A stretch of 64,000 bases of DNA from Rickettsiella endosymbiont of Xylota segnis (GTDB taxonomy: Bacteria > Pseudomonadota > Gammaproteobacteria > Diplorickettsiales > Diplorickettsiaceae), in contig NZ_OZ026451.1 in assembly GCF_964019545.1 (NCBI RefSeq), positions 1,235,001 to 1,299,000 of the forward strand, in the 5' to 3' direction. The notes beneath the pieces were generated by a model. The model searched no databases. It saw only the letters and a list, made by a program, of their open reading frames with translations, and was not told the origin of the DNA. This document shows positions 1-8,949 of this stretch, one piece after another. The position numbers and the translations under genes are program-made. Each line of letters starts with the position of its first letter. Position 1 is the first letter of the stretch.

Positions 1-113
1 GGTGAAAACCCATACTCATCGGTTTCTTCTATATCCGCACCCGCTAATATAAATTGCTCTACTCCCTTGAGTGTACCAAACAAAATTTCGTGAGCAAAAG
101 TAGACTTTACCAT
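1..113 (-). CDS. Ankyrin-repeat protein, N-terminal fragment (runs off window)
   Basis: An ATG at 113-111 opens a frame that stays open to base 1, giving 37 complete codons. The visible peptide ends in GADIEETDEYGFSP, which matches the loop and first-helix signature of an ankyrin repeat (GADIN..D..G.TPL). The segment before it (FGTLKGVEQFILA) fits the preceding helix pair. Its start overlaps the stop of the upstream gene as TAATG, so the two are probably translationally coupled. Ankyrin proteins of Legionellales are often Dot/Icm effectors. Whether this is an orthologue of a core one such as Legionella AnkH cannot be judged from 37 residues. The call rests on one partial repeat. Confidence 0.6.
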   Translation of the reverse strand, partial: MVKSTFAHEILFGTLKGVEQFILAGADIEETDEYGFS

Positions 114-640
114 TATCTAGCAAGCGTTACACTTTTGCTTGCACCCAATCCAAGATTTTTTTGTAAGCGTAATTGGTTTTCTAGACGTTTTTCGGGAAAT
201 CGCTCTCTAGCTTCAGAATTATCGCTCGGGATCGCACAAATCTTAGGGTCATCGCCACTAAATTGCTGGCTATGAGCTAATAAAGGATGTATTTGCGGGG
301 ATTCACTAAAACCACAGGATCGTGAATTTTTCTTACCGAGTAAATTGTTGGGGTCTTCAGAAAAAGGACAACTACCAAATTTTCTCTGTCCATCTGTGCG
401 TTGCCGACGTTCCTTATTAAAGGCTGCCTGTAAATACGCATTGAGTTGCTCAACACTGAGCGCGATAGTCCCTGCACCACTATCACCGCCATTCTCATCA
501 TTACTATCTTCTTGTTTTTTTAACCCGGAATTTTCATAGGCCAATGGCGAAAAAACATTATTAATCACTGCATCTTCTTGGTTCTCAGAAACCAAAAACT
601 CTGCTTTTGCTATCCCCTTATCGCGACTACCTTTACTCAT
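113..640 (-). CDS. Hypothetical protein, 175 aa, coupled to the ankyrin gene
   Basis: I do not recognise this protein. It is hydrophilic, with no signal peptide or membrane segment. An acidic Gly/Asn/Asp-rich stretch lies near residues 45-58 (SNDENGGDSGAG). The second half is rich in Ser, Pro, Arg and Gln and the protein ends in VTLAR. The stop codon overlaps the ATG of the downstream ankyrin gene (TAATG), which supports its being a real first gene of a two-gene unit. No clear Shine-Dalgarno sequence precedes the ATG at 640. A partner or co-expressed effector role is possible but is only inference. Confidence 0.5.
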   Translation of the reverse strand: MSKGSRDKGIAKAEFLVSENQEDAVINNVFSPLAYENSGLKKQEDSNDENGGDSGAGTIALSVEQLNAYLQAAFNKERRQRTDGQRKFGSCPFSEDPNNLLGKKNSRSCGFSESPQIHPLLAHSQQFSGDDPKICAIPSDNSEARERFPEKRLENQLRLQKNLGLGASKSVTLAR

Positions 641-770
641 ACAAGAGATAATACCCGTTAAATTTTTTATTTCAATTTACTCTTCAAGTATATCCATTAG
701 ACTTTACTACAAACTTGAATTTTAAATAGCATTAGATTAAATAGACTAATCGAAGTGCATTTGAATTTCG

Positions 771-850
771 GAGCTACAATCTTCGCACTTGAATTTTTGT
801 CTTTGCTGCCGTTCAACTCACTTATATTCTACTCCAAATAGAGCTACAAT
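771..850. repeat. Dispersed repeat, copy A, in the 641-948 intergenic gap
   Basis: A 60-bp segment (781-840) beginning CTTCGCACTTGAATTTTT and continuing through TGCTGCCGTTCAA is flanked on both sides by the 10-mer GAGCTACAAT (771-780 and 841-850). Related segments occur at 37931 and 40829. The direct flanks could be a target-site duplication or part of a longer tandem unit. Otherwise the gap between the glycosyltransferase end (949) and the 175-aa gene start (640) shows only AT-rich sequence. A TATACT hexamer lies near 693 on the minus strand, but I found no convincing -35 for it. Confidence 0.55.
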
Positions 851-948
851 TTAACACATTTCAATGTGTAGCACCCATAACTCATACGTATCCTATCTAA
901 AAAATGAATTAAGATCGACGACATTTAACGAGGATGAGCCAGATATCG

Positions 949-2004
949 CTATCCTAGAACGGAGGTTCTAGCAAATTGCTTAAGCGCTTGAATATGGCAA
1001 TCTATGGTTAAGCCTTTACGCAGCACAAAATCTCTTTCGGGTTTATAGTTCTTTGATTTAATCTTTTCTAATGCATCAATGATAGTTTCTGGAGTCACTG
1101 GCGTTATTACAATTCCATCATTTGCTTCGAGTAACTCAGAAGCACCTACTTCCGACGATACAATAACGGGCGTCCCAGATTCTAATGATTCAATAACAGT
1201 AATTCCAAATGCTTCGTAAGCAGAAGGTAAAACCGTTACATCTGCTACACAATAATAATCTCGTATATGCTCAACAAACCCTAACCAACGCATATTATCA
1301 GGTAAAACAATTGTCGGTTTTTCACCAAGAATAAGACAAAGAAAATCATCTCTCAAACCTTTAAAGGCATCAACAAGAGGATAGAACCCTTTACGAGCAT
1401 GATTAGTGGAAACGAACAAAACAATCGTTGCTTTATCAGAGAAACCTAATTTTTTTCGTAATTCATGCTTCTGTAATGTCGTTTTATAATTGAAATAACT
1501 GTTACTAACGGGGGGATAGAGCACTTTAATCTTAGTTGCGACACCTGGATAATGCTGAATTATTTCATCTTTTATTCGCTGAGAATGAGCAATAATTAAG
1601 GGCGTTCTCTCAAATGCCCTTTTCTCGAAATAAATCTCTAAGTAATTATTCAACAACCGGTAACTTTTTTTAGTTACAAGATAAGCCTTGTGCACGCCTC
1701 CACAAATAAGTATATCTTGCCGAGTAGTTTTTACTAAGCTAATTACCAAATTATGATTACAAATTAAATTTTCGTTATCACACCCCAAGTAAAAAGCAAA
1801 CTTCTTCAATGAACGAGGTAAAAACTTGTAAGGAAACTCAAGAACGGTTAAGGATGGCAATGATTTTAAAATATCTCGATTTATTTTACAAACGCAAAGC
1901 GTTAATTCATCACCGGCTTTGGAAAACCCCAAAATAATATCTTTTAAATAGGTCTCCATACCGCCTTTAAAGCGAAAATGTGTATGCTTTATAGCAATTT
2001 TCAT
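949..2004 (-). CDS. Glycosyltransferase family 4 (GT-B fold)
   Basis: This 351-aa protein is a retaining nucleotide-sugar glycosyltransferase, probably acting on lipopolysaccharide or another surface glycan at the inner face of the cytoplasmic membrane. The N-terminal domain has a Gly-rich start (FRFKGGMETYLKD, residues 10-23). The C-terminal domain carries the GT4 signature EAFGITVIE (residues 264-272), the EX7E pair, followed by SGTPVIVSSEVGASELL. Length is normal for the family. Its ATG overlaps the stop of the upstream O-antigen ligase-like gene by 4 bp (ATGA), so the two are coupled. Donor and acceptor cannot be read from sequence; WaaG-like roles are one option. Confidence 0.85.
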   Translation of the reverse strand: MKIAIKHTHFRFKGGMETYLKDIILGFSKAGDELTLCVCKINRDILKSLPSLTVLEFPYKFLPRSLKKFAFYLGCDNENLICNHNLVISLVKTTRQDILICGGVHKAYLVTKKSYRLLNNYLEIYFEKRAFERTPLIIAHSQRIKDEIIQHYPGVATKIKVLYPPVSNSYFNYKTTLQKHELRKKLGFSDKATIVLFVSTNHARKGFYPLVDAFKGLRDDFLCLILGEKPTIVLPDNMRWLGFVEHIRDYYCVADVTVLPSAYEAFGITVIESLESGTPVIVSSEVGASELLEANDGIVITPVTPETIIDALEKIKSKNYKPERDFVLRKGLTIDCHIQALKQFARTSVLG

Positions 2005-3236
2005 CTTTTATCCCATAAAATAGTTGAGAAAAAGCAACTCAATAAAATTACATACAAATTTCCAAAAGCAGTGCTGGTAATAGTAATATCAGTGAATCCA
2101 TTAAATGCCAGTGCCAGCAATGTGGCCTTAGCAAACCATTGTGCTTCCGGATCTCGCCATAATTTTTTAACTTCAATCCAAGCACTCAATAAAATTAATA
2201 GATAAGTAGCTAAGCCAATAATTCCCAACTGTACTGCTACTAGTAAATAAGAATTGTGTGGATCATTTAATAAGCTCTTAGTGATTACTACCTTACCTCC
2301 CGTTTTTTTATAAGCTTGTGGAAAGCCACCTGCACCAACACCTAGCAGAGGATGTGCCTTGATAATTGTGAATGAATTTAATGCAAATTGTATCCTAAGC
2401 CCTATACTCGTATCTTGTGAAGCAGGCTTAGTGCTGAAATTAGCAACAAGATCTTTTACACGATATTGAAACGTAGGGAAAATTTGATAACTCAAAAAAA
2501 GCACCAGTAACGAAATAACCAATGACCAAATATAATTTTTTTTTGTTGTTGTATATCGAAACAGCAAAAAACCCAATAAAATGACAGCAATAAAACAACC
2601 TGTACGTTCTGAATTAACTGCAAATAAAGATAAAAAAATAAAAATGGCTATCAGTAAAAAATAAAATTTACGTTTTTCTTTTAAAAAGAAGTCCAGCGAA
2701 AAATAAAAAGCAAAAGCCAATATAACAGAAGCAGGAATCGGATTAACAAAATAACCTACGGGTTGTTGACCAAACAAAATAGACGAATATCGAAACAATG
2801 AAACAGATAAAATATTCCAATGTGCCAACAAAAATAATAGGGCAGCCACGATTGCTGAGCTAATTAAACAATAAATAATCCCTCTATGTACCTTTAATGA
2901 GGTAAATAAAGGCAATAGAAAAGGAATATAGAGTAATTTTGTATAATGAAATAAAGCCGTCAAACCATGCTTCAAACTCGCTATGCTGTAGCTTAAACTA
3001 ATGACCATTAAAACAATTAAAGCCATACTCCATTGAATAAATTTTAAACGTCTAACTGCATAGCATGCATCACCCCAATTTCCTGCTAATAAACTAAATA
3101 TAACCGCTAATATAAGAGAATTGCGACTAAGCAAAGGGGATAAAGCAAGAAAAAAGGTTCCTAATCCTAGAAAAAAAACAGCCACTTGCTCTGGGTAACT
3201 AAAAATTTTTTTAAATTCCGATAGCTTTCTCGTCAT
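2001..3236 (-). CDS. O-antigen ligase / Wzy-family polytopic membrane protein
   Basis: A 411-aa protein with about ten to twelve hydrophobic segments, consistent with the WaaL/Wzy superfamily, which transfers or polymerises undecaprenyl-linked glycans on the periplasmic side. Family marks are NSERTG (208-213, the loop motif before a membrane helix), HPLLGVGAGGF (295-305) and DPHNSYLLVAVQLGIIG (325-341), typical of the Wzy_C domain. It is followed with a 4-bp overlap by a GT4 glycosyltransferase, forming a two-gene surface-glycan unit downstream of asd. Ligase and polymerase cannot be separated on these motifs. No O-antigen biosynthesis cluster is visible nearby. Confidence 0.8.
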   Translation of the reverse strand: MTRKLSEFKKIFSYPEQVAVFFLGLGTFFLALSPLLSRNSLILAVIFSLLAGNWGDACYAVRRLKFIQWSMALIVLMVISLSYSIASLKHGLTALFHYTKLLYIPFLLPLFTSLKVHRGIIYCLISSAIVAALLFLLAHWNILSVSLFRYSSILFGQQPVGYFVNPIPASVILAFAFYFSLDFFLKEKRKFYFLLIAIFIFLSLFAVNSERTGCFIAVILLGFLLFRYTTTKKNYIWSLVISLLVLFLSYQIFPTFQYRVKDLVANFSTKPASQDTSIGLRIQFALNSFTIIKAHPLLGVGAGGFPQAYKKTGGKVVITKSLLNDPHNSYLLVAVQLGIIGLATYLLILLSAWIEVKKLWRDPEAQWFAKATLLALAFNGFTDITITSTAFGNLYVILLSCFFSTILWDKR

Positions 3237-3318
3237 TTCTATAAGAACCTTTATTAAATGGGATTTTAAGCATTTTTTTGAATGCTAACGGAGATAAATG
3301 CGCAACCTAAAATCTAGC

Positions 3319-4341
3319 TTATAAATAATCTTGGATCATTATTTCAGCAATTTGTATTGCATTTAAGGCAGCGCCCTTACGAATATTATCCGCTACTATC
3401 CACATGTCCAAACCCAAAGGATAAGAAATATCCTCTCGAAGTCGTCCTACCATGACTTTATCACTATCAAGGTGTGAAATAGGCGTCGGATAACCATTAT
3501 TGGCCAGCTTATCGATAAGCCACACACCCGGAGCTTTTTTTAATAGCTGTTTGGCCTGATTTGCACTGATTTTCTTTTTAGTTTCTATATGGACTGCTTC
3601 AGAGTGTCCATGAAACACGGGTACTCGCACGGCAGTAGGATTTACTTGAATTTCTTGATCGGCAAAAATCTTTTGTGTTTCCCAGACCATTTTCATTTCT
3701 TCACGGGTATATCCATTTTTCTCAAACTCATCAATATGTGGAATAACATTAAACGCAATTTGCTGCGTAAAAGCTTTCGGTTGCTTAATAGGTAACCCAT
3801 TTAATAATTGGCCTGCTTGCTGAATCAACTCATGAAAAGCAGCTTTCCCCGCTCCAGAAACCGACTGAAAAGTAACAACATTAATACGTGTTATACCCAC
3901 AGCATCATAAATAGGCTTCAATGCAACTAACATTTGTATCGTAGAGCAATTTGGATTAGCAATAATGCAACGTTTTTTATATCCGGCTAAGGCCTGCGGA
4001 TTAACTTCTGGGATAACTAAAGGAACATCGTCGTCATAACGAAATTGAGGAGTATTATCAATAACTAAACAACCTTTCTGCGTAGCCTTAGGAACATACT
4101 CAGCGGAAACTGCTGAACCTGCGGTAAATATTGCAATGTCCGCTTGCTTAAAATCAAATCCATCTAAATCAGATACAATTAAGGCCTGTTTATTAAATTC
4201 CATCGTCTCGCCAGAAGAACGTTCACTGGCGAGTAAATAAAGATGCTGTATAGGAAATTTTCGTTGCTGTAAAATAGTTAATACCGATTGACCAACAAAA
4301 CCAGTAGCACCAACTATGGCTAAATTAAATTTCTTGTGCAT
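3319..4341 (-). CDS. asd: Aspartate-semialdehyde dehydrogenase
   Basis: Asd reduces aspartyl-4-phosphate to aspartate semialdehyde with NADPH, feeding lysine, diaminopimelate, threonine and methionine synthesis. The 340-aa length is normal for the shorter bacterial branch. The nucleotide-binding motif GATGFVGQ lies at residues 11-18, the catalytic Cys at 132 in ANPNCSTIQ, and the substrate-binding region VPVFHGHSEAVH near 241-252. It overlaps the end of prmB by 17 bp. The pathway supplies the diaminopimelate of peptidoglycan, so retention in a reduced intracellular genome is expected. Confidence 0.95.
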   Translation of the reverse strand: MHKKFNLAIVGATGFVGQSVLTILQQRKFPIQHLYLLASERSSGETMEFNKQALIVSDLDGFDFKQADIAIFTAGSAVSAEYVPKATQKGCLVIDNTPQFRYDDDVPLVIPEVNPQALAGYKKRCIIANPNCSTIQMLVALKPIYDAVGITRINVVTFQSVSGAGKAAFHELIQQAGQLLNGLPIKQPKAFTQQIAFNVIPHIDEFEKNGYTREEMKMVWETQKIFADQEIQVNPTAVRVPVFHGHSEAVHIETKKKISANQAKQLLKKAPGVWLIDKLANNGYPTPISHLDSDKVMVGRLREDISYPLGLDMWIVADNIRKGAALNAIQIAEIMIQDYL

Positions 4342-5269
4342 AATAAATTAACTGCTCTTGGGTTAATAAAAATATTTCCGCTTCACCCTTTTCAAACTCT
4401 AACCAAAAAAAAGGAATTTGTGGATAACGCTTGATTAAGGCTTTTTTACTATTACCTACTTCTATAATCAAAATACCCTTTTCTTTCAAATATTTCTTGG
4501 ATTGTCTAAGAATTTGAATAATAAAATCTAAACCATTCTCTCCTGCTGCCAGGGCAGCAGCAGGTTCATGCCGGTATTCCATCGGCATACTCGCAAAGTC
4601 TTCAGCATTAACATACGGTGGATTACTAATGATAATATCGTAAAGTCGGTGATTTAGGTTTTGGAAAAGATCGGAGTGTATTAAATTAATTTGGCCTTGC
4701 AGTTTATGCGCAGCTATATTTATCGCTGCCACTGCTAATGCATCTTTAGAATTATCCACCGCATCAACATGTGCTTCAGGTAAGGCGTACGCACAAGCAA
4801 TTGCGATACATCCACTACCTGTTCCGATATCAAGCACTGTATTAATTCTGTTGGTATCTTCAATCCAAGGACTAAAATCATGCTGAATTAATTCAGCTAT
4901 CGGTGAACGCGGGATTAACACACGTGCATCAACATAAAAAGATAAATCCGCAAAATTTGCTTCATGCACCAAATAAGCGGTAGGAATGCGCTCTTCCACA
5001 CGTTGGCGAATATTTTCTATAAGTAAACGTCGCTCAGCTAAGCTTAAGCTAGCCGCTAAAAAGCACGGATTTAAATGAGGTCCCAGTTTTAGTGTAGATA
5101 ACACTAAATAAAGTATTTCATCCCAGGCATTATCAGTACCATGACCATAATAAAGATTAGCTTTATTAAACTGAGTCATGCCCCAGCGTAATATATCTTG
5201 TAAATGTCTAAATTCTATTAATGCTGCTTTAAGCTCTTCATTGGATATACAATAAGATAATTTAGCCAC
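4325..5269 (-). CDS. prmB: Ribosomal protein L3 glutamine N5-methyltransferase
   Basis: PrmB methylates the glutamine of a GGQ-like site on ribosomal protein L3, using S-adenosylmethionine. The 314-aa protein has SAM motif I VLDIGTGSGCIAIA at 145-158 and the amide-methyltransferase motif NPPY at 216-219. The segment VLIPRSPIAELI (118-129) favours PrmB over the paralogue PrmC. It is transcribed with asd, which it overlaps by 17 bp, and diverges from the Hpt gene at 5431. The first codons (ATG at 5269) follow a T-rich stretch without a strong Shine-Dalgarno sequence. Confidence 0.9.
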   Translation of the reverse strand: MAKLSYCISNEELKAALIEFRHLQDILRWGMTQFNKANLYYGHGTDNAWDEILYLVLSTLKLGPHLNPCFLAASLSLAERRLLIENIRQRVEERIPTAYLVHEANFADLSFYVDARVLIPRSPIAELIQHDFSPWIEDTNRINTVLDIGTGSGCIAIACAYALPEAHVDAVDNSKDALAVAAINIAAHKLQGQINLIHSDLFQNLNHRLYDIIISNPPYVNAEDFASMPMEYRHEPAAALAAGENGLDFIIQILRQSKKYLKEKGILIIEVGNSKKALIKRYPQIPFFWLEFEKGEAEIFLLTQEQLIYYAQEI

Positions 5270-5430
5270 GGTTTTTTAAAAATTGAGTAAAATATTCCTC
5301 ATTTAAACATAGGCCTAATATAGAAACAATCAGCAGATTACAACAGCTCCATTTATAAAATGATTGCTCGCTTAGATTAAGCCGATTGAGTAAACTGCTA
5401 AAATTGGGGCAACTCAGAGGACCATTGAAA

Positions 5431-5784
5431 ATGGTAAAAAAATCATCCGATCTGCCAATCATCGATAAAAATATAGATAAAGTATTCACTAAAGATTCGA
5501 ACAAAATTTTAAAAGAATTACTTGATCTGTTTATAAAAGAAACCCCTAAAATACGAGCTGAAATCAATCTAGCTTTTCAAAAAAAACAACAACAAAAACT
5601 TAGTGAACTGTTACATAAGTTATTGGGTTCATGTGTTTATTGTGGATGGATACGGCTCAAATTCAGCATCATTACGCTGGAAAATGCCATAGCTCAACAT
5701 AATTATTCAAATAAACTTTTAAACCAATTTAACACTGAGTTAGAGGCAACCTTGGATAAGGCAAAAGAAATAACACACTCCTGA
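5431..5784 (+). CDS. Orphan Hpt (histidine phosphotransfer) domain, BarA/LetS type
   Basis: A 117-aa protein consisting of little more than one Hpt domain. The phospho-accepting histidine is His62 in LLHKLLGS. The opening SDLPIID and the HKLLGSCVYCG..RLK run resemble the C-terminal Hpt domain of the hybrid sensor BarA/GacS (LetS in Legionella), where the match is HKLHGSC.YSG..R.K. I chose ATG 5431 because AGAGGA lies 9 nt upstream; an in-frame TTG at 5386 would add 15 residues without homology. No kinase or receiver remnant is visible upstream. It may be the split-off tail of a BarA/LetS sensor working in trans, or a degraded leftover. Confidence 0.75.
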   Translation: MVKKSSDLPIIDKNIDKVFTKDSNKILKELLDLFIKETPKIRAEINLAFQKKQQQKLSELLHKLLGSCVYCGWIRLKFSIITLENAIAQHNYSNKLLNQFNTELEATLDKAKEITHS

Positions 5785-5925
5785 GCCAGCAGTTGCACCA
5801 GTCTTTTTTATAATAAGAAAAATTGGAAAAGCTTCATAGCGATAAAAAATACAACGAATGCAAACGTGGTATTTTAGTATGATTAGAATAGATATATCGA
5901 TGAAGAAGGCTATTGGTTAAGTGTG

Positions 5926-5959
5926 TAATGGCATGCTCTCAAAGACAAGTATGCCATTA
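5926..5959 (-). terminator. Stem-loop at the end of the alpha operon (probable terminator)
   Basis: A perfect 9-bp inverted repeat, TAATGGCAT / ATGCCATTA, with a 16-nt loop lies between the convergent ends of rplQ (5977) and the Hpt gene (5784). On the minus strand there is no clean U-tract after the stem. On the plus strand it is followed by TTTAAAAAT. It may end both transcripts or act as a 3' stabilising hairpin. The rest of 5785-5976 shows no gene. Confidence 0.5.
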
Positions 5960-5976
5960 TTTAAAAATAATAAAAA

Positions 5977-6351
5977 TTAAGTAGATGTAGTCTCTGTACG
6001 TTCAACCAGTTCAACCATGGCCATGGGCGCACAATCACCGGCTCGATAGCCGCATTTCAAAATACGTAAATAACCGCCTGGTCTTTTTTTAAAGCGCGGA
6101 CCCACGGTATTAAAAAGTGTAGCCACTGCTTCTTTATTACGTAAACGATCAAAAGCCAAACGTCGTTGCGCAACACCATCACTCTTTGCTAAAGTAATAA
6201 GTGGTTCAGCAACTCGACGTAGTTCCTTAGCTTTAGCTAAGGTGGTACATATGATTTCCTTGGTTAACAAGGAGGCAACCATATTTCGAAACATCGCGGT
6301 TCTGTGACTGGATGTTCGGCCTAATCGACGGCCGGAATTAAGATGACGCAT
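5977..6351 (-). CDS. rplQ: 50S ribosomal protein L17
   Basis: This 124-aa protein starts [17 protein letters not shown], the invariant L17 N-terminus, and contains the RNMVASLL and RRLAFDRLR helices. L17 sits near the exit-tunnel side of the large subunit. It is the last gene of the alpha operon, 18 bp after rpoA, and is followed by the stem-loop at 5926-5959. Length is normal. Confidence 0.97.
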   Translation of the reverse strand: MRHLNSGRRLGRTSSHRTAMFRNMVASLLTKEIICTTLAKAKELRRVAEPLITLAKSDGVAQRRLAFDRLRNKEAVATLFNTVGPRFKKRPGGYLRILKCGYRAGDCAPMAMVELVERTETTST

Positions 6352-6369
6352 AGCACTTAGCCCTTTAAA

Positions 6370-7413
6370 TTAATCTTTATTAATATCTTCAGTTTTTTCT
6401 AATTTTTCCGCTTCTTCTGCACCTTCTAAAGATTTTTTTAGAGAGGTCAGCTGCTGCATAGGAACGTCCATCCCTAACATCAATCCACGTTTCTGTAACG
6501 CAGTTTTGATTTCACATAAAGATACTTTACCTAAATTCGGTGTTGATAAAAGTTCTGACTCAGCTTTGGTAACCAAATCAGCAATACGATAAATATGTTC
6601 AGCTTTCAAACAATTAGCCGCACGCACCGTTAACTCTAGCTCATCAACAGGAAGTAATAGCATAGGGTTAATATCAACCATATCTTCAACGACTTCATCT
6701 TCTGTTTCATGTTGTAACTCAACAAAAGTATGCAATTGTTCTTGTATAATCGTAGCCGCACGACGTATCGCTTCTTCCGGCTCGATGGTACCGTTAGTTT
6801 CTAAATCAATAACCAACTTATCTAAGTCAGTACGTTGCTCGACACGAGCATTTTCGACGGAATAGGTTGCACGTAAAATAGGGTTAAAGCGTGCATCTAA
6901 TTGTAATGCTCCTACTTCACTCACAAATTGATCATCTGCCTTACGTAACGAAGCGGGTTGATAACCACGTCCTCTAACTACTTTAAAGGTCATTTTAAAT
7001 TCTTTTGGCTTAGTTAAATGCGCAATAACAAAATCAGGATTTTTAACTTCAACGTCATGCGGTAAAGTAATATCTCCTGCACGAACAGGCCCAACAGTGT
7101 TTTTAGCTAACTCAAGTGTAACCTCTTCTTTGCCATGCATCTGGAATGCTATGCCTTTTAAGTTTAGTAAAATATCGATAATATCTTCTTGTACACCATC
7201 TAGACTACTATATTCGTGAAGCACACCTTCGATTTTTGCTTCCACAACGGCGCAACCTGGCATCGACGATAGCAATATACGACGTAGGGCATTTCCTAAG
7301 GTATGACCAAAACCAGCTTCAAAAGGTTGCAAAGTAATTAACGCTCTATTTGGCGCAATACTTTGAACTTCGATAGTTTGTGGGGTTAAAAACTTCTTAA
7401 CATTCGTCGACAT
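6370..7413 (-). CDS. rpoA: RNA polymerase alpha subunit
   Basis: The 347-aa alpha subunit dimerises to seed RNA polymerase assembly and contacts UP elements and activators through its C-terminal domain. The N-terminal domain shows [18 protein letters not shown] (near 35-52). The C-terminal domain shows the DNA-binding helix-hairpin-helix around [14 protein letters not shown] and [22 protein letters not shown] charged tail ([15 protein letters not shown]) makes it about 18 residues longer than the 329-aa E. coli protein. It lies between rpsD and rplQ as is usual. Confidence 0.98.
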   Translation of the reverse strand: MSTNVKKFLTPQTIEVQSIAPNRALITLQPFEAGFGHTLGNALRRILLSSMPGCAVVEAKIEGVLHEYSSLDGVQEDIIDILLNLKGIAFQMHGKEEVTLELAKNTVGPVRAGDITLPHDVEVKNPDFVIAHLTKPKEFKMTFKVVRGRGYQPASLRKADDQFVSEVGALQLDARFNPILRATYSVENARVEQRTDLDKLVIDLETNGTIEPEEAIRRAATIIQEQLHTFVELQHETEDEVVEDMVDINPMLLLPVDELELTVRAANCLKAEHIYRIADLVTKAESELLSTPNLGKVSLCEIKTALQKRGLMLGMDVPMQQLTSLKKSLEGAEEAEKLEKTEDINKD

Positions 7414-7424
7414 GGGCTACCTTC

Positions 7425-8045
7425 TTACTTAGAGTAATACTCAACGACTAGATTCTCATTAAATTCTAAGGGCAATTCGCTACGCTCAGGAATTAACTTA
7501 ACAATTCCCTGTAATTTAGTGGAATCCACATCTATCCAACCAGGCTGAGGCTTTTGTTTCGCGAGTTCCAGCGCAGCTTGAATACGAGTTTGGGCCTTAC
7601 TTTTTTCCTTAATCTCAACAACATCGCCTGCCTTAACTTGATAGGAAGGAATATTAACAATATTTCCATTTACTTTGACGGAACGATGCGAGACTAACTG
7701 CCTTGCTTCAGCGCGCGTCGCAGAAAATCCCATACGAAATATAACATTATCTAAGCGGCATTCTAACAATTTAATTAGGTTTTCACCGGTAATGCCTTTT
7801 CGCTTTGCAGCCTTAGCATAATAAATGCGAAATTGCCTTTCTAATACACCATAAGTGCGTCGAATTAATTGCTTTTGGCGAAACAATACACCAAATTCAG
7901 ATAATCTACCGCGTTTAACGCCATGCATACCTGGAGGCGTAGCTAACTTACATTTGCTATCAAGTGCACGTATACCACTTTTTAACTGTAAATCAGTCCC
8001 AAGTCTGCGTGCCAATTTACAAGTAGGACCTCGGTATCTAGCCAT
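7425..8045 (-). CDS. rpsD: 30S ribosomal protein S4
   Basis: A 206-aa primary 16S-binding protein with an S4 RNA-binding domain ([21 protein letters not shown]) and the ending NLVVEYYSK. In enterobacteria S4 represses the alpha operon by binding a pseudoknot in front of rpsM. Whether the 194-nt spacer before rpsM here serves that purpose is not shown. It lies 11 bp upstream of rpoA. Confidence 0.98.
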   Translation of the reverse strand: MARYRGPTCKLARRLGTDLQLKSGIRALDSKCKLATPPGMHGVKRGRLSEFGVLFRQKQLIRRTYGVLERQFRIYYAKAAKRKGITGENLIKLLECRLDNVIFRMGFSATRAEARQLVSHRSVKVNGNIVNIPSYQVKAGDVVEIKEKSKAQTRIQAALELAKQKPQPGWIDVDSTKLQGIVKLIPERSELPLEFNENLVVEYYSK

Positions 8046-8089
8046 TAAATTATTTACTCCTAATTATTAATATATACTCTGAGTATGTT

Positions 8090-8539
8090 CTAAACTCGAC
8101 GCCGCTTAGGGGCCCGACAACCATTAAAAGGAATACCCGTTACATTTAGTATTTGTGTCACTTCTATATCTTTATTCTTCAATGCCATAATAGCTTGTTC
8201 CGATCCTTGACCAGGTCCTTTTATTCTAACTTCAACTCGTCCCAAGTTATGTTTGTACTTAGCTCTATATTTATCGTAGGCTTTTTCTATCGCCTTTTCG
8301 AAAGCAACTCGAGCAGCAAAGGGTGTACCTTTTTTAGTACCTTTAAAATCACAAGCTCCAGCAGAAAATATACCTAAGGTATCACCACCCTTGCGGATAC
8401 AAATAATCGTATTATTATACGATGTGCTCAGATGAACGATTGCATCGGGGATAACCTCTTTGCGTTTACGGTGAGCTCCTGCTAAAGCCTTATCGGCCAT
8501 CGTTAAGGGCTGAGAAGCATGTGAATTGTAATCTGCCAT
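8090..8539 (-). CDS. rpsK: 30S ribosomal protein S11 (divergent)
   Basis: S11 forms part of the 30S platform near the E site and the mRNA exit. This copy is 149 aa instead of about 129. It has a longer N-terminus (MADYNSHASQPLTMADKALA) and about six to eight extra residues after the EKAIEKAYDKY helix. Normally near-invariant stretches are altered: KGPGPGR reads KGPGQGS, and TPIPHNGCRPPKKRRV reads TGIPFNGCRAPKRRRV. The frame is intact, lies in the usual place between rpsM and rpsD, and is the only S11 here. AGGT precedes the ATG at 8539, while the internal ATG at 8500 has no ribosome site. Confidence 0.93.
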   Translation of the reverse strand: MADYNSHASQPLTMADKALAGAHRKRKEVIPDAIVHLSTSYNNTIICIRKGGDTLGIFSAGACDFKGTKKGTPFAARVAFEKAIEKAYDKYRAKYKHNLGRVEVRIKGPGQGSEQAIMALKNKDIEVTQILNVTGIPFNGCRAPKRRRV

Positions 8540-8589
8540 ATTAGTGAATACCTACGCTTGTACATTTTATTGGAAACATGACCATTATA

Positions 8590-8949
8590 TTAATCTTTAC
8601 GAATCATTTTACGAGGACCCTTACGCGTACGTGCATTAGTGCGGGTACGTTGGCCACGGACTGGTAAACCACGGCGATGACGTATCCCTCTATAACAACC
8701 AAGATCCATCAAACGCTTGATACTGATGGAAACTTCTCGTCGCAAGTCACCTTCTACTTTATAAGTAAGAATCTTCTGCCGTATAGCATCTAACTGGGCA
8801 TCTAAAAGATCCTTAACTTTAGTCTCAGGCAAAATATCCAAGTCTTGGCATATTTCGCTAGCCCGTGAACGTCCAACCCCATAGATAGCAGTTAAACCGA
8901 TAACGACATGTTTATTTATTGGTATATTGACACCGGCTATTCTAGCCAT
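8590..8949 (-). CDS. rpsM: 30S ribosomal protein S13
   Basis: A 119-aa protein starting [14 protein letters not shown] and ending [17 protein letters not shown], the S13 head protein that contacts the P-site tRNA and the inter-subunit bridge. It is the first gene of the alpha operon, 50 bp before rpsK. Its 194-nt upstream spacer (8950-9143) holds a TTGCTA/TAGCAA inverted repeat but no promoter I would defend. Confidence 0.98.
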   Translation of the reverse strand: MARIAGVNIPINKHVVIGLTAIYGVGRSRASEICQDLDILPETKVKDLLDAQLDAIRQKILTYKVEGDLRREVSISIKRLMDLGCYRGIRHRRGLPVRGQRTRTNARTRKGPRKMIRKD

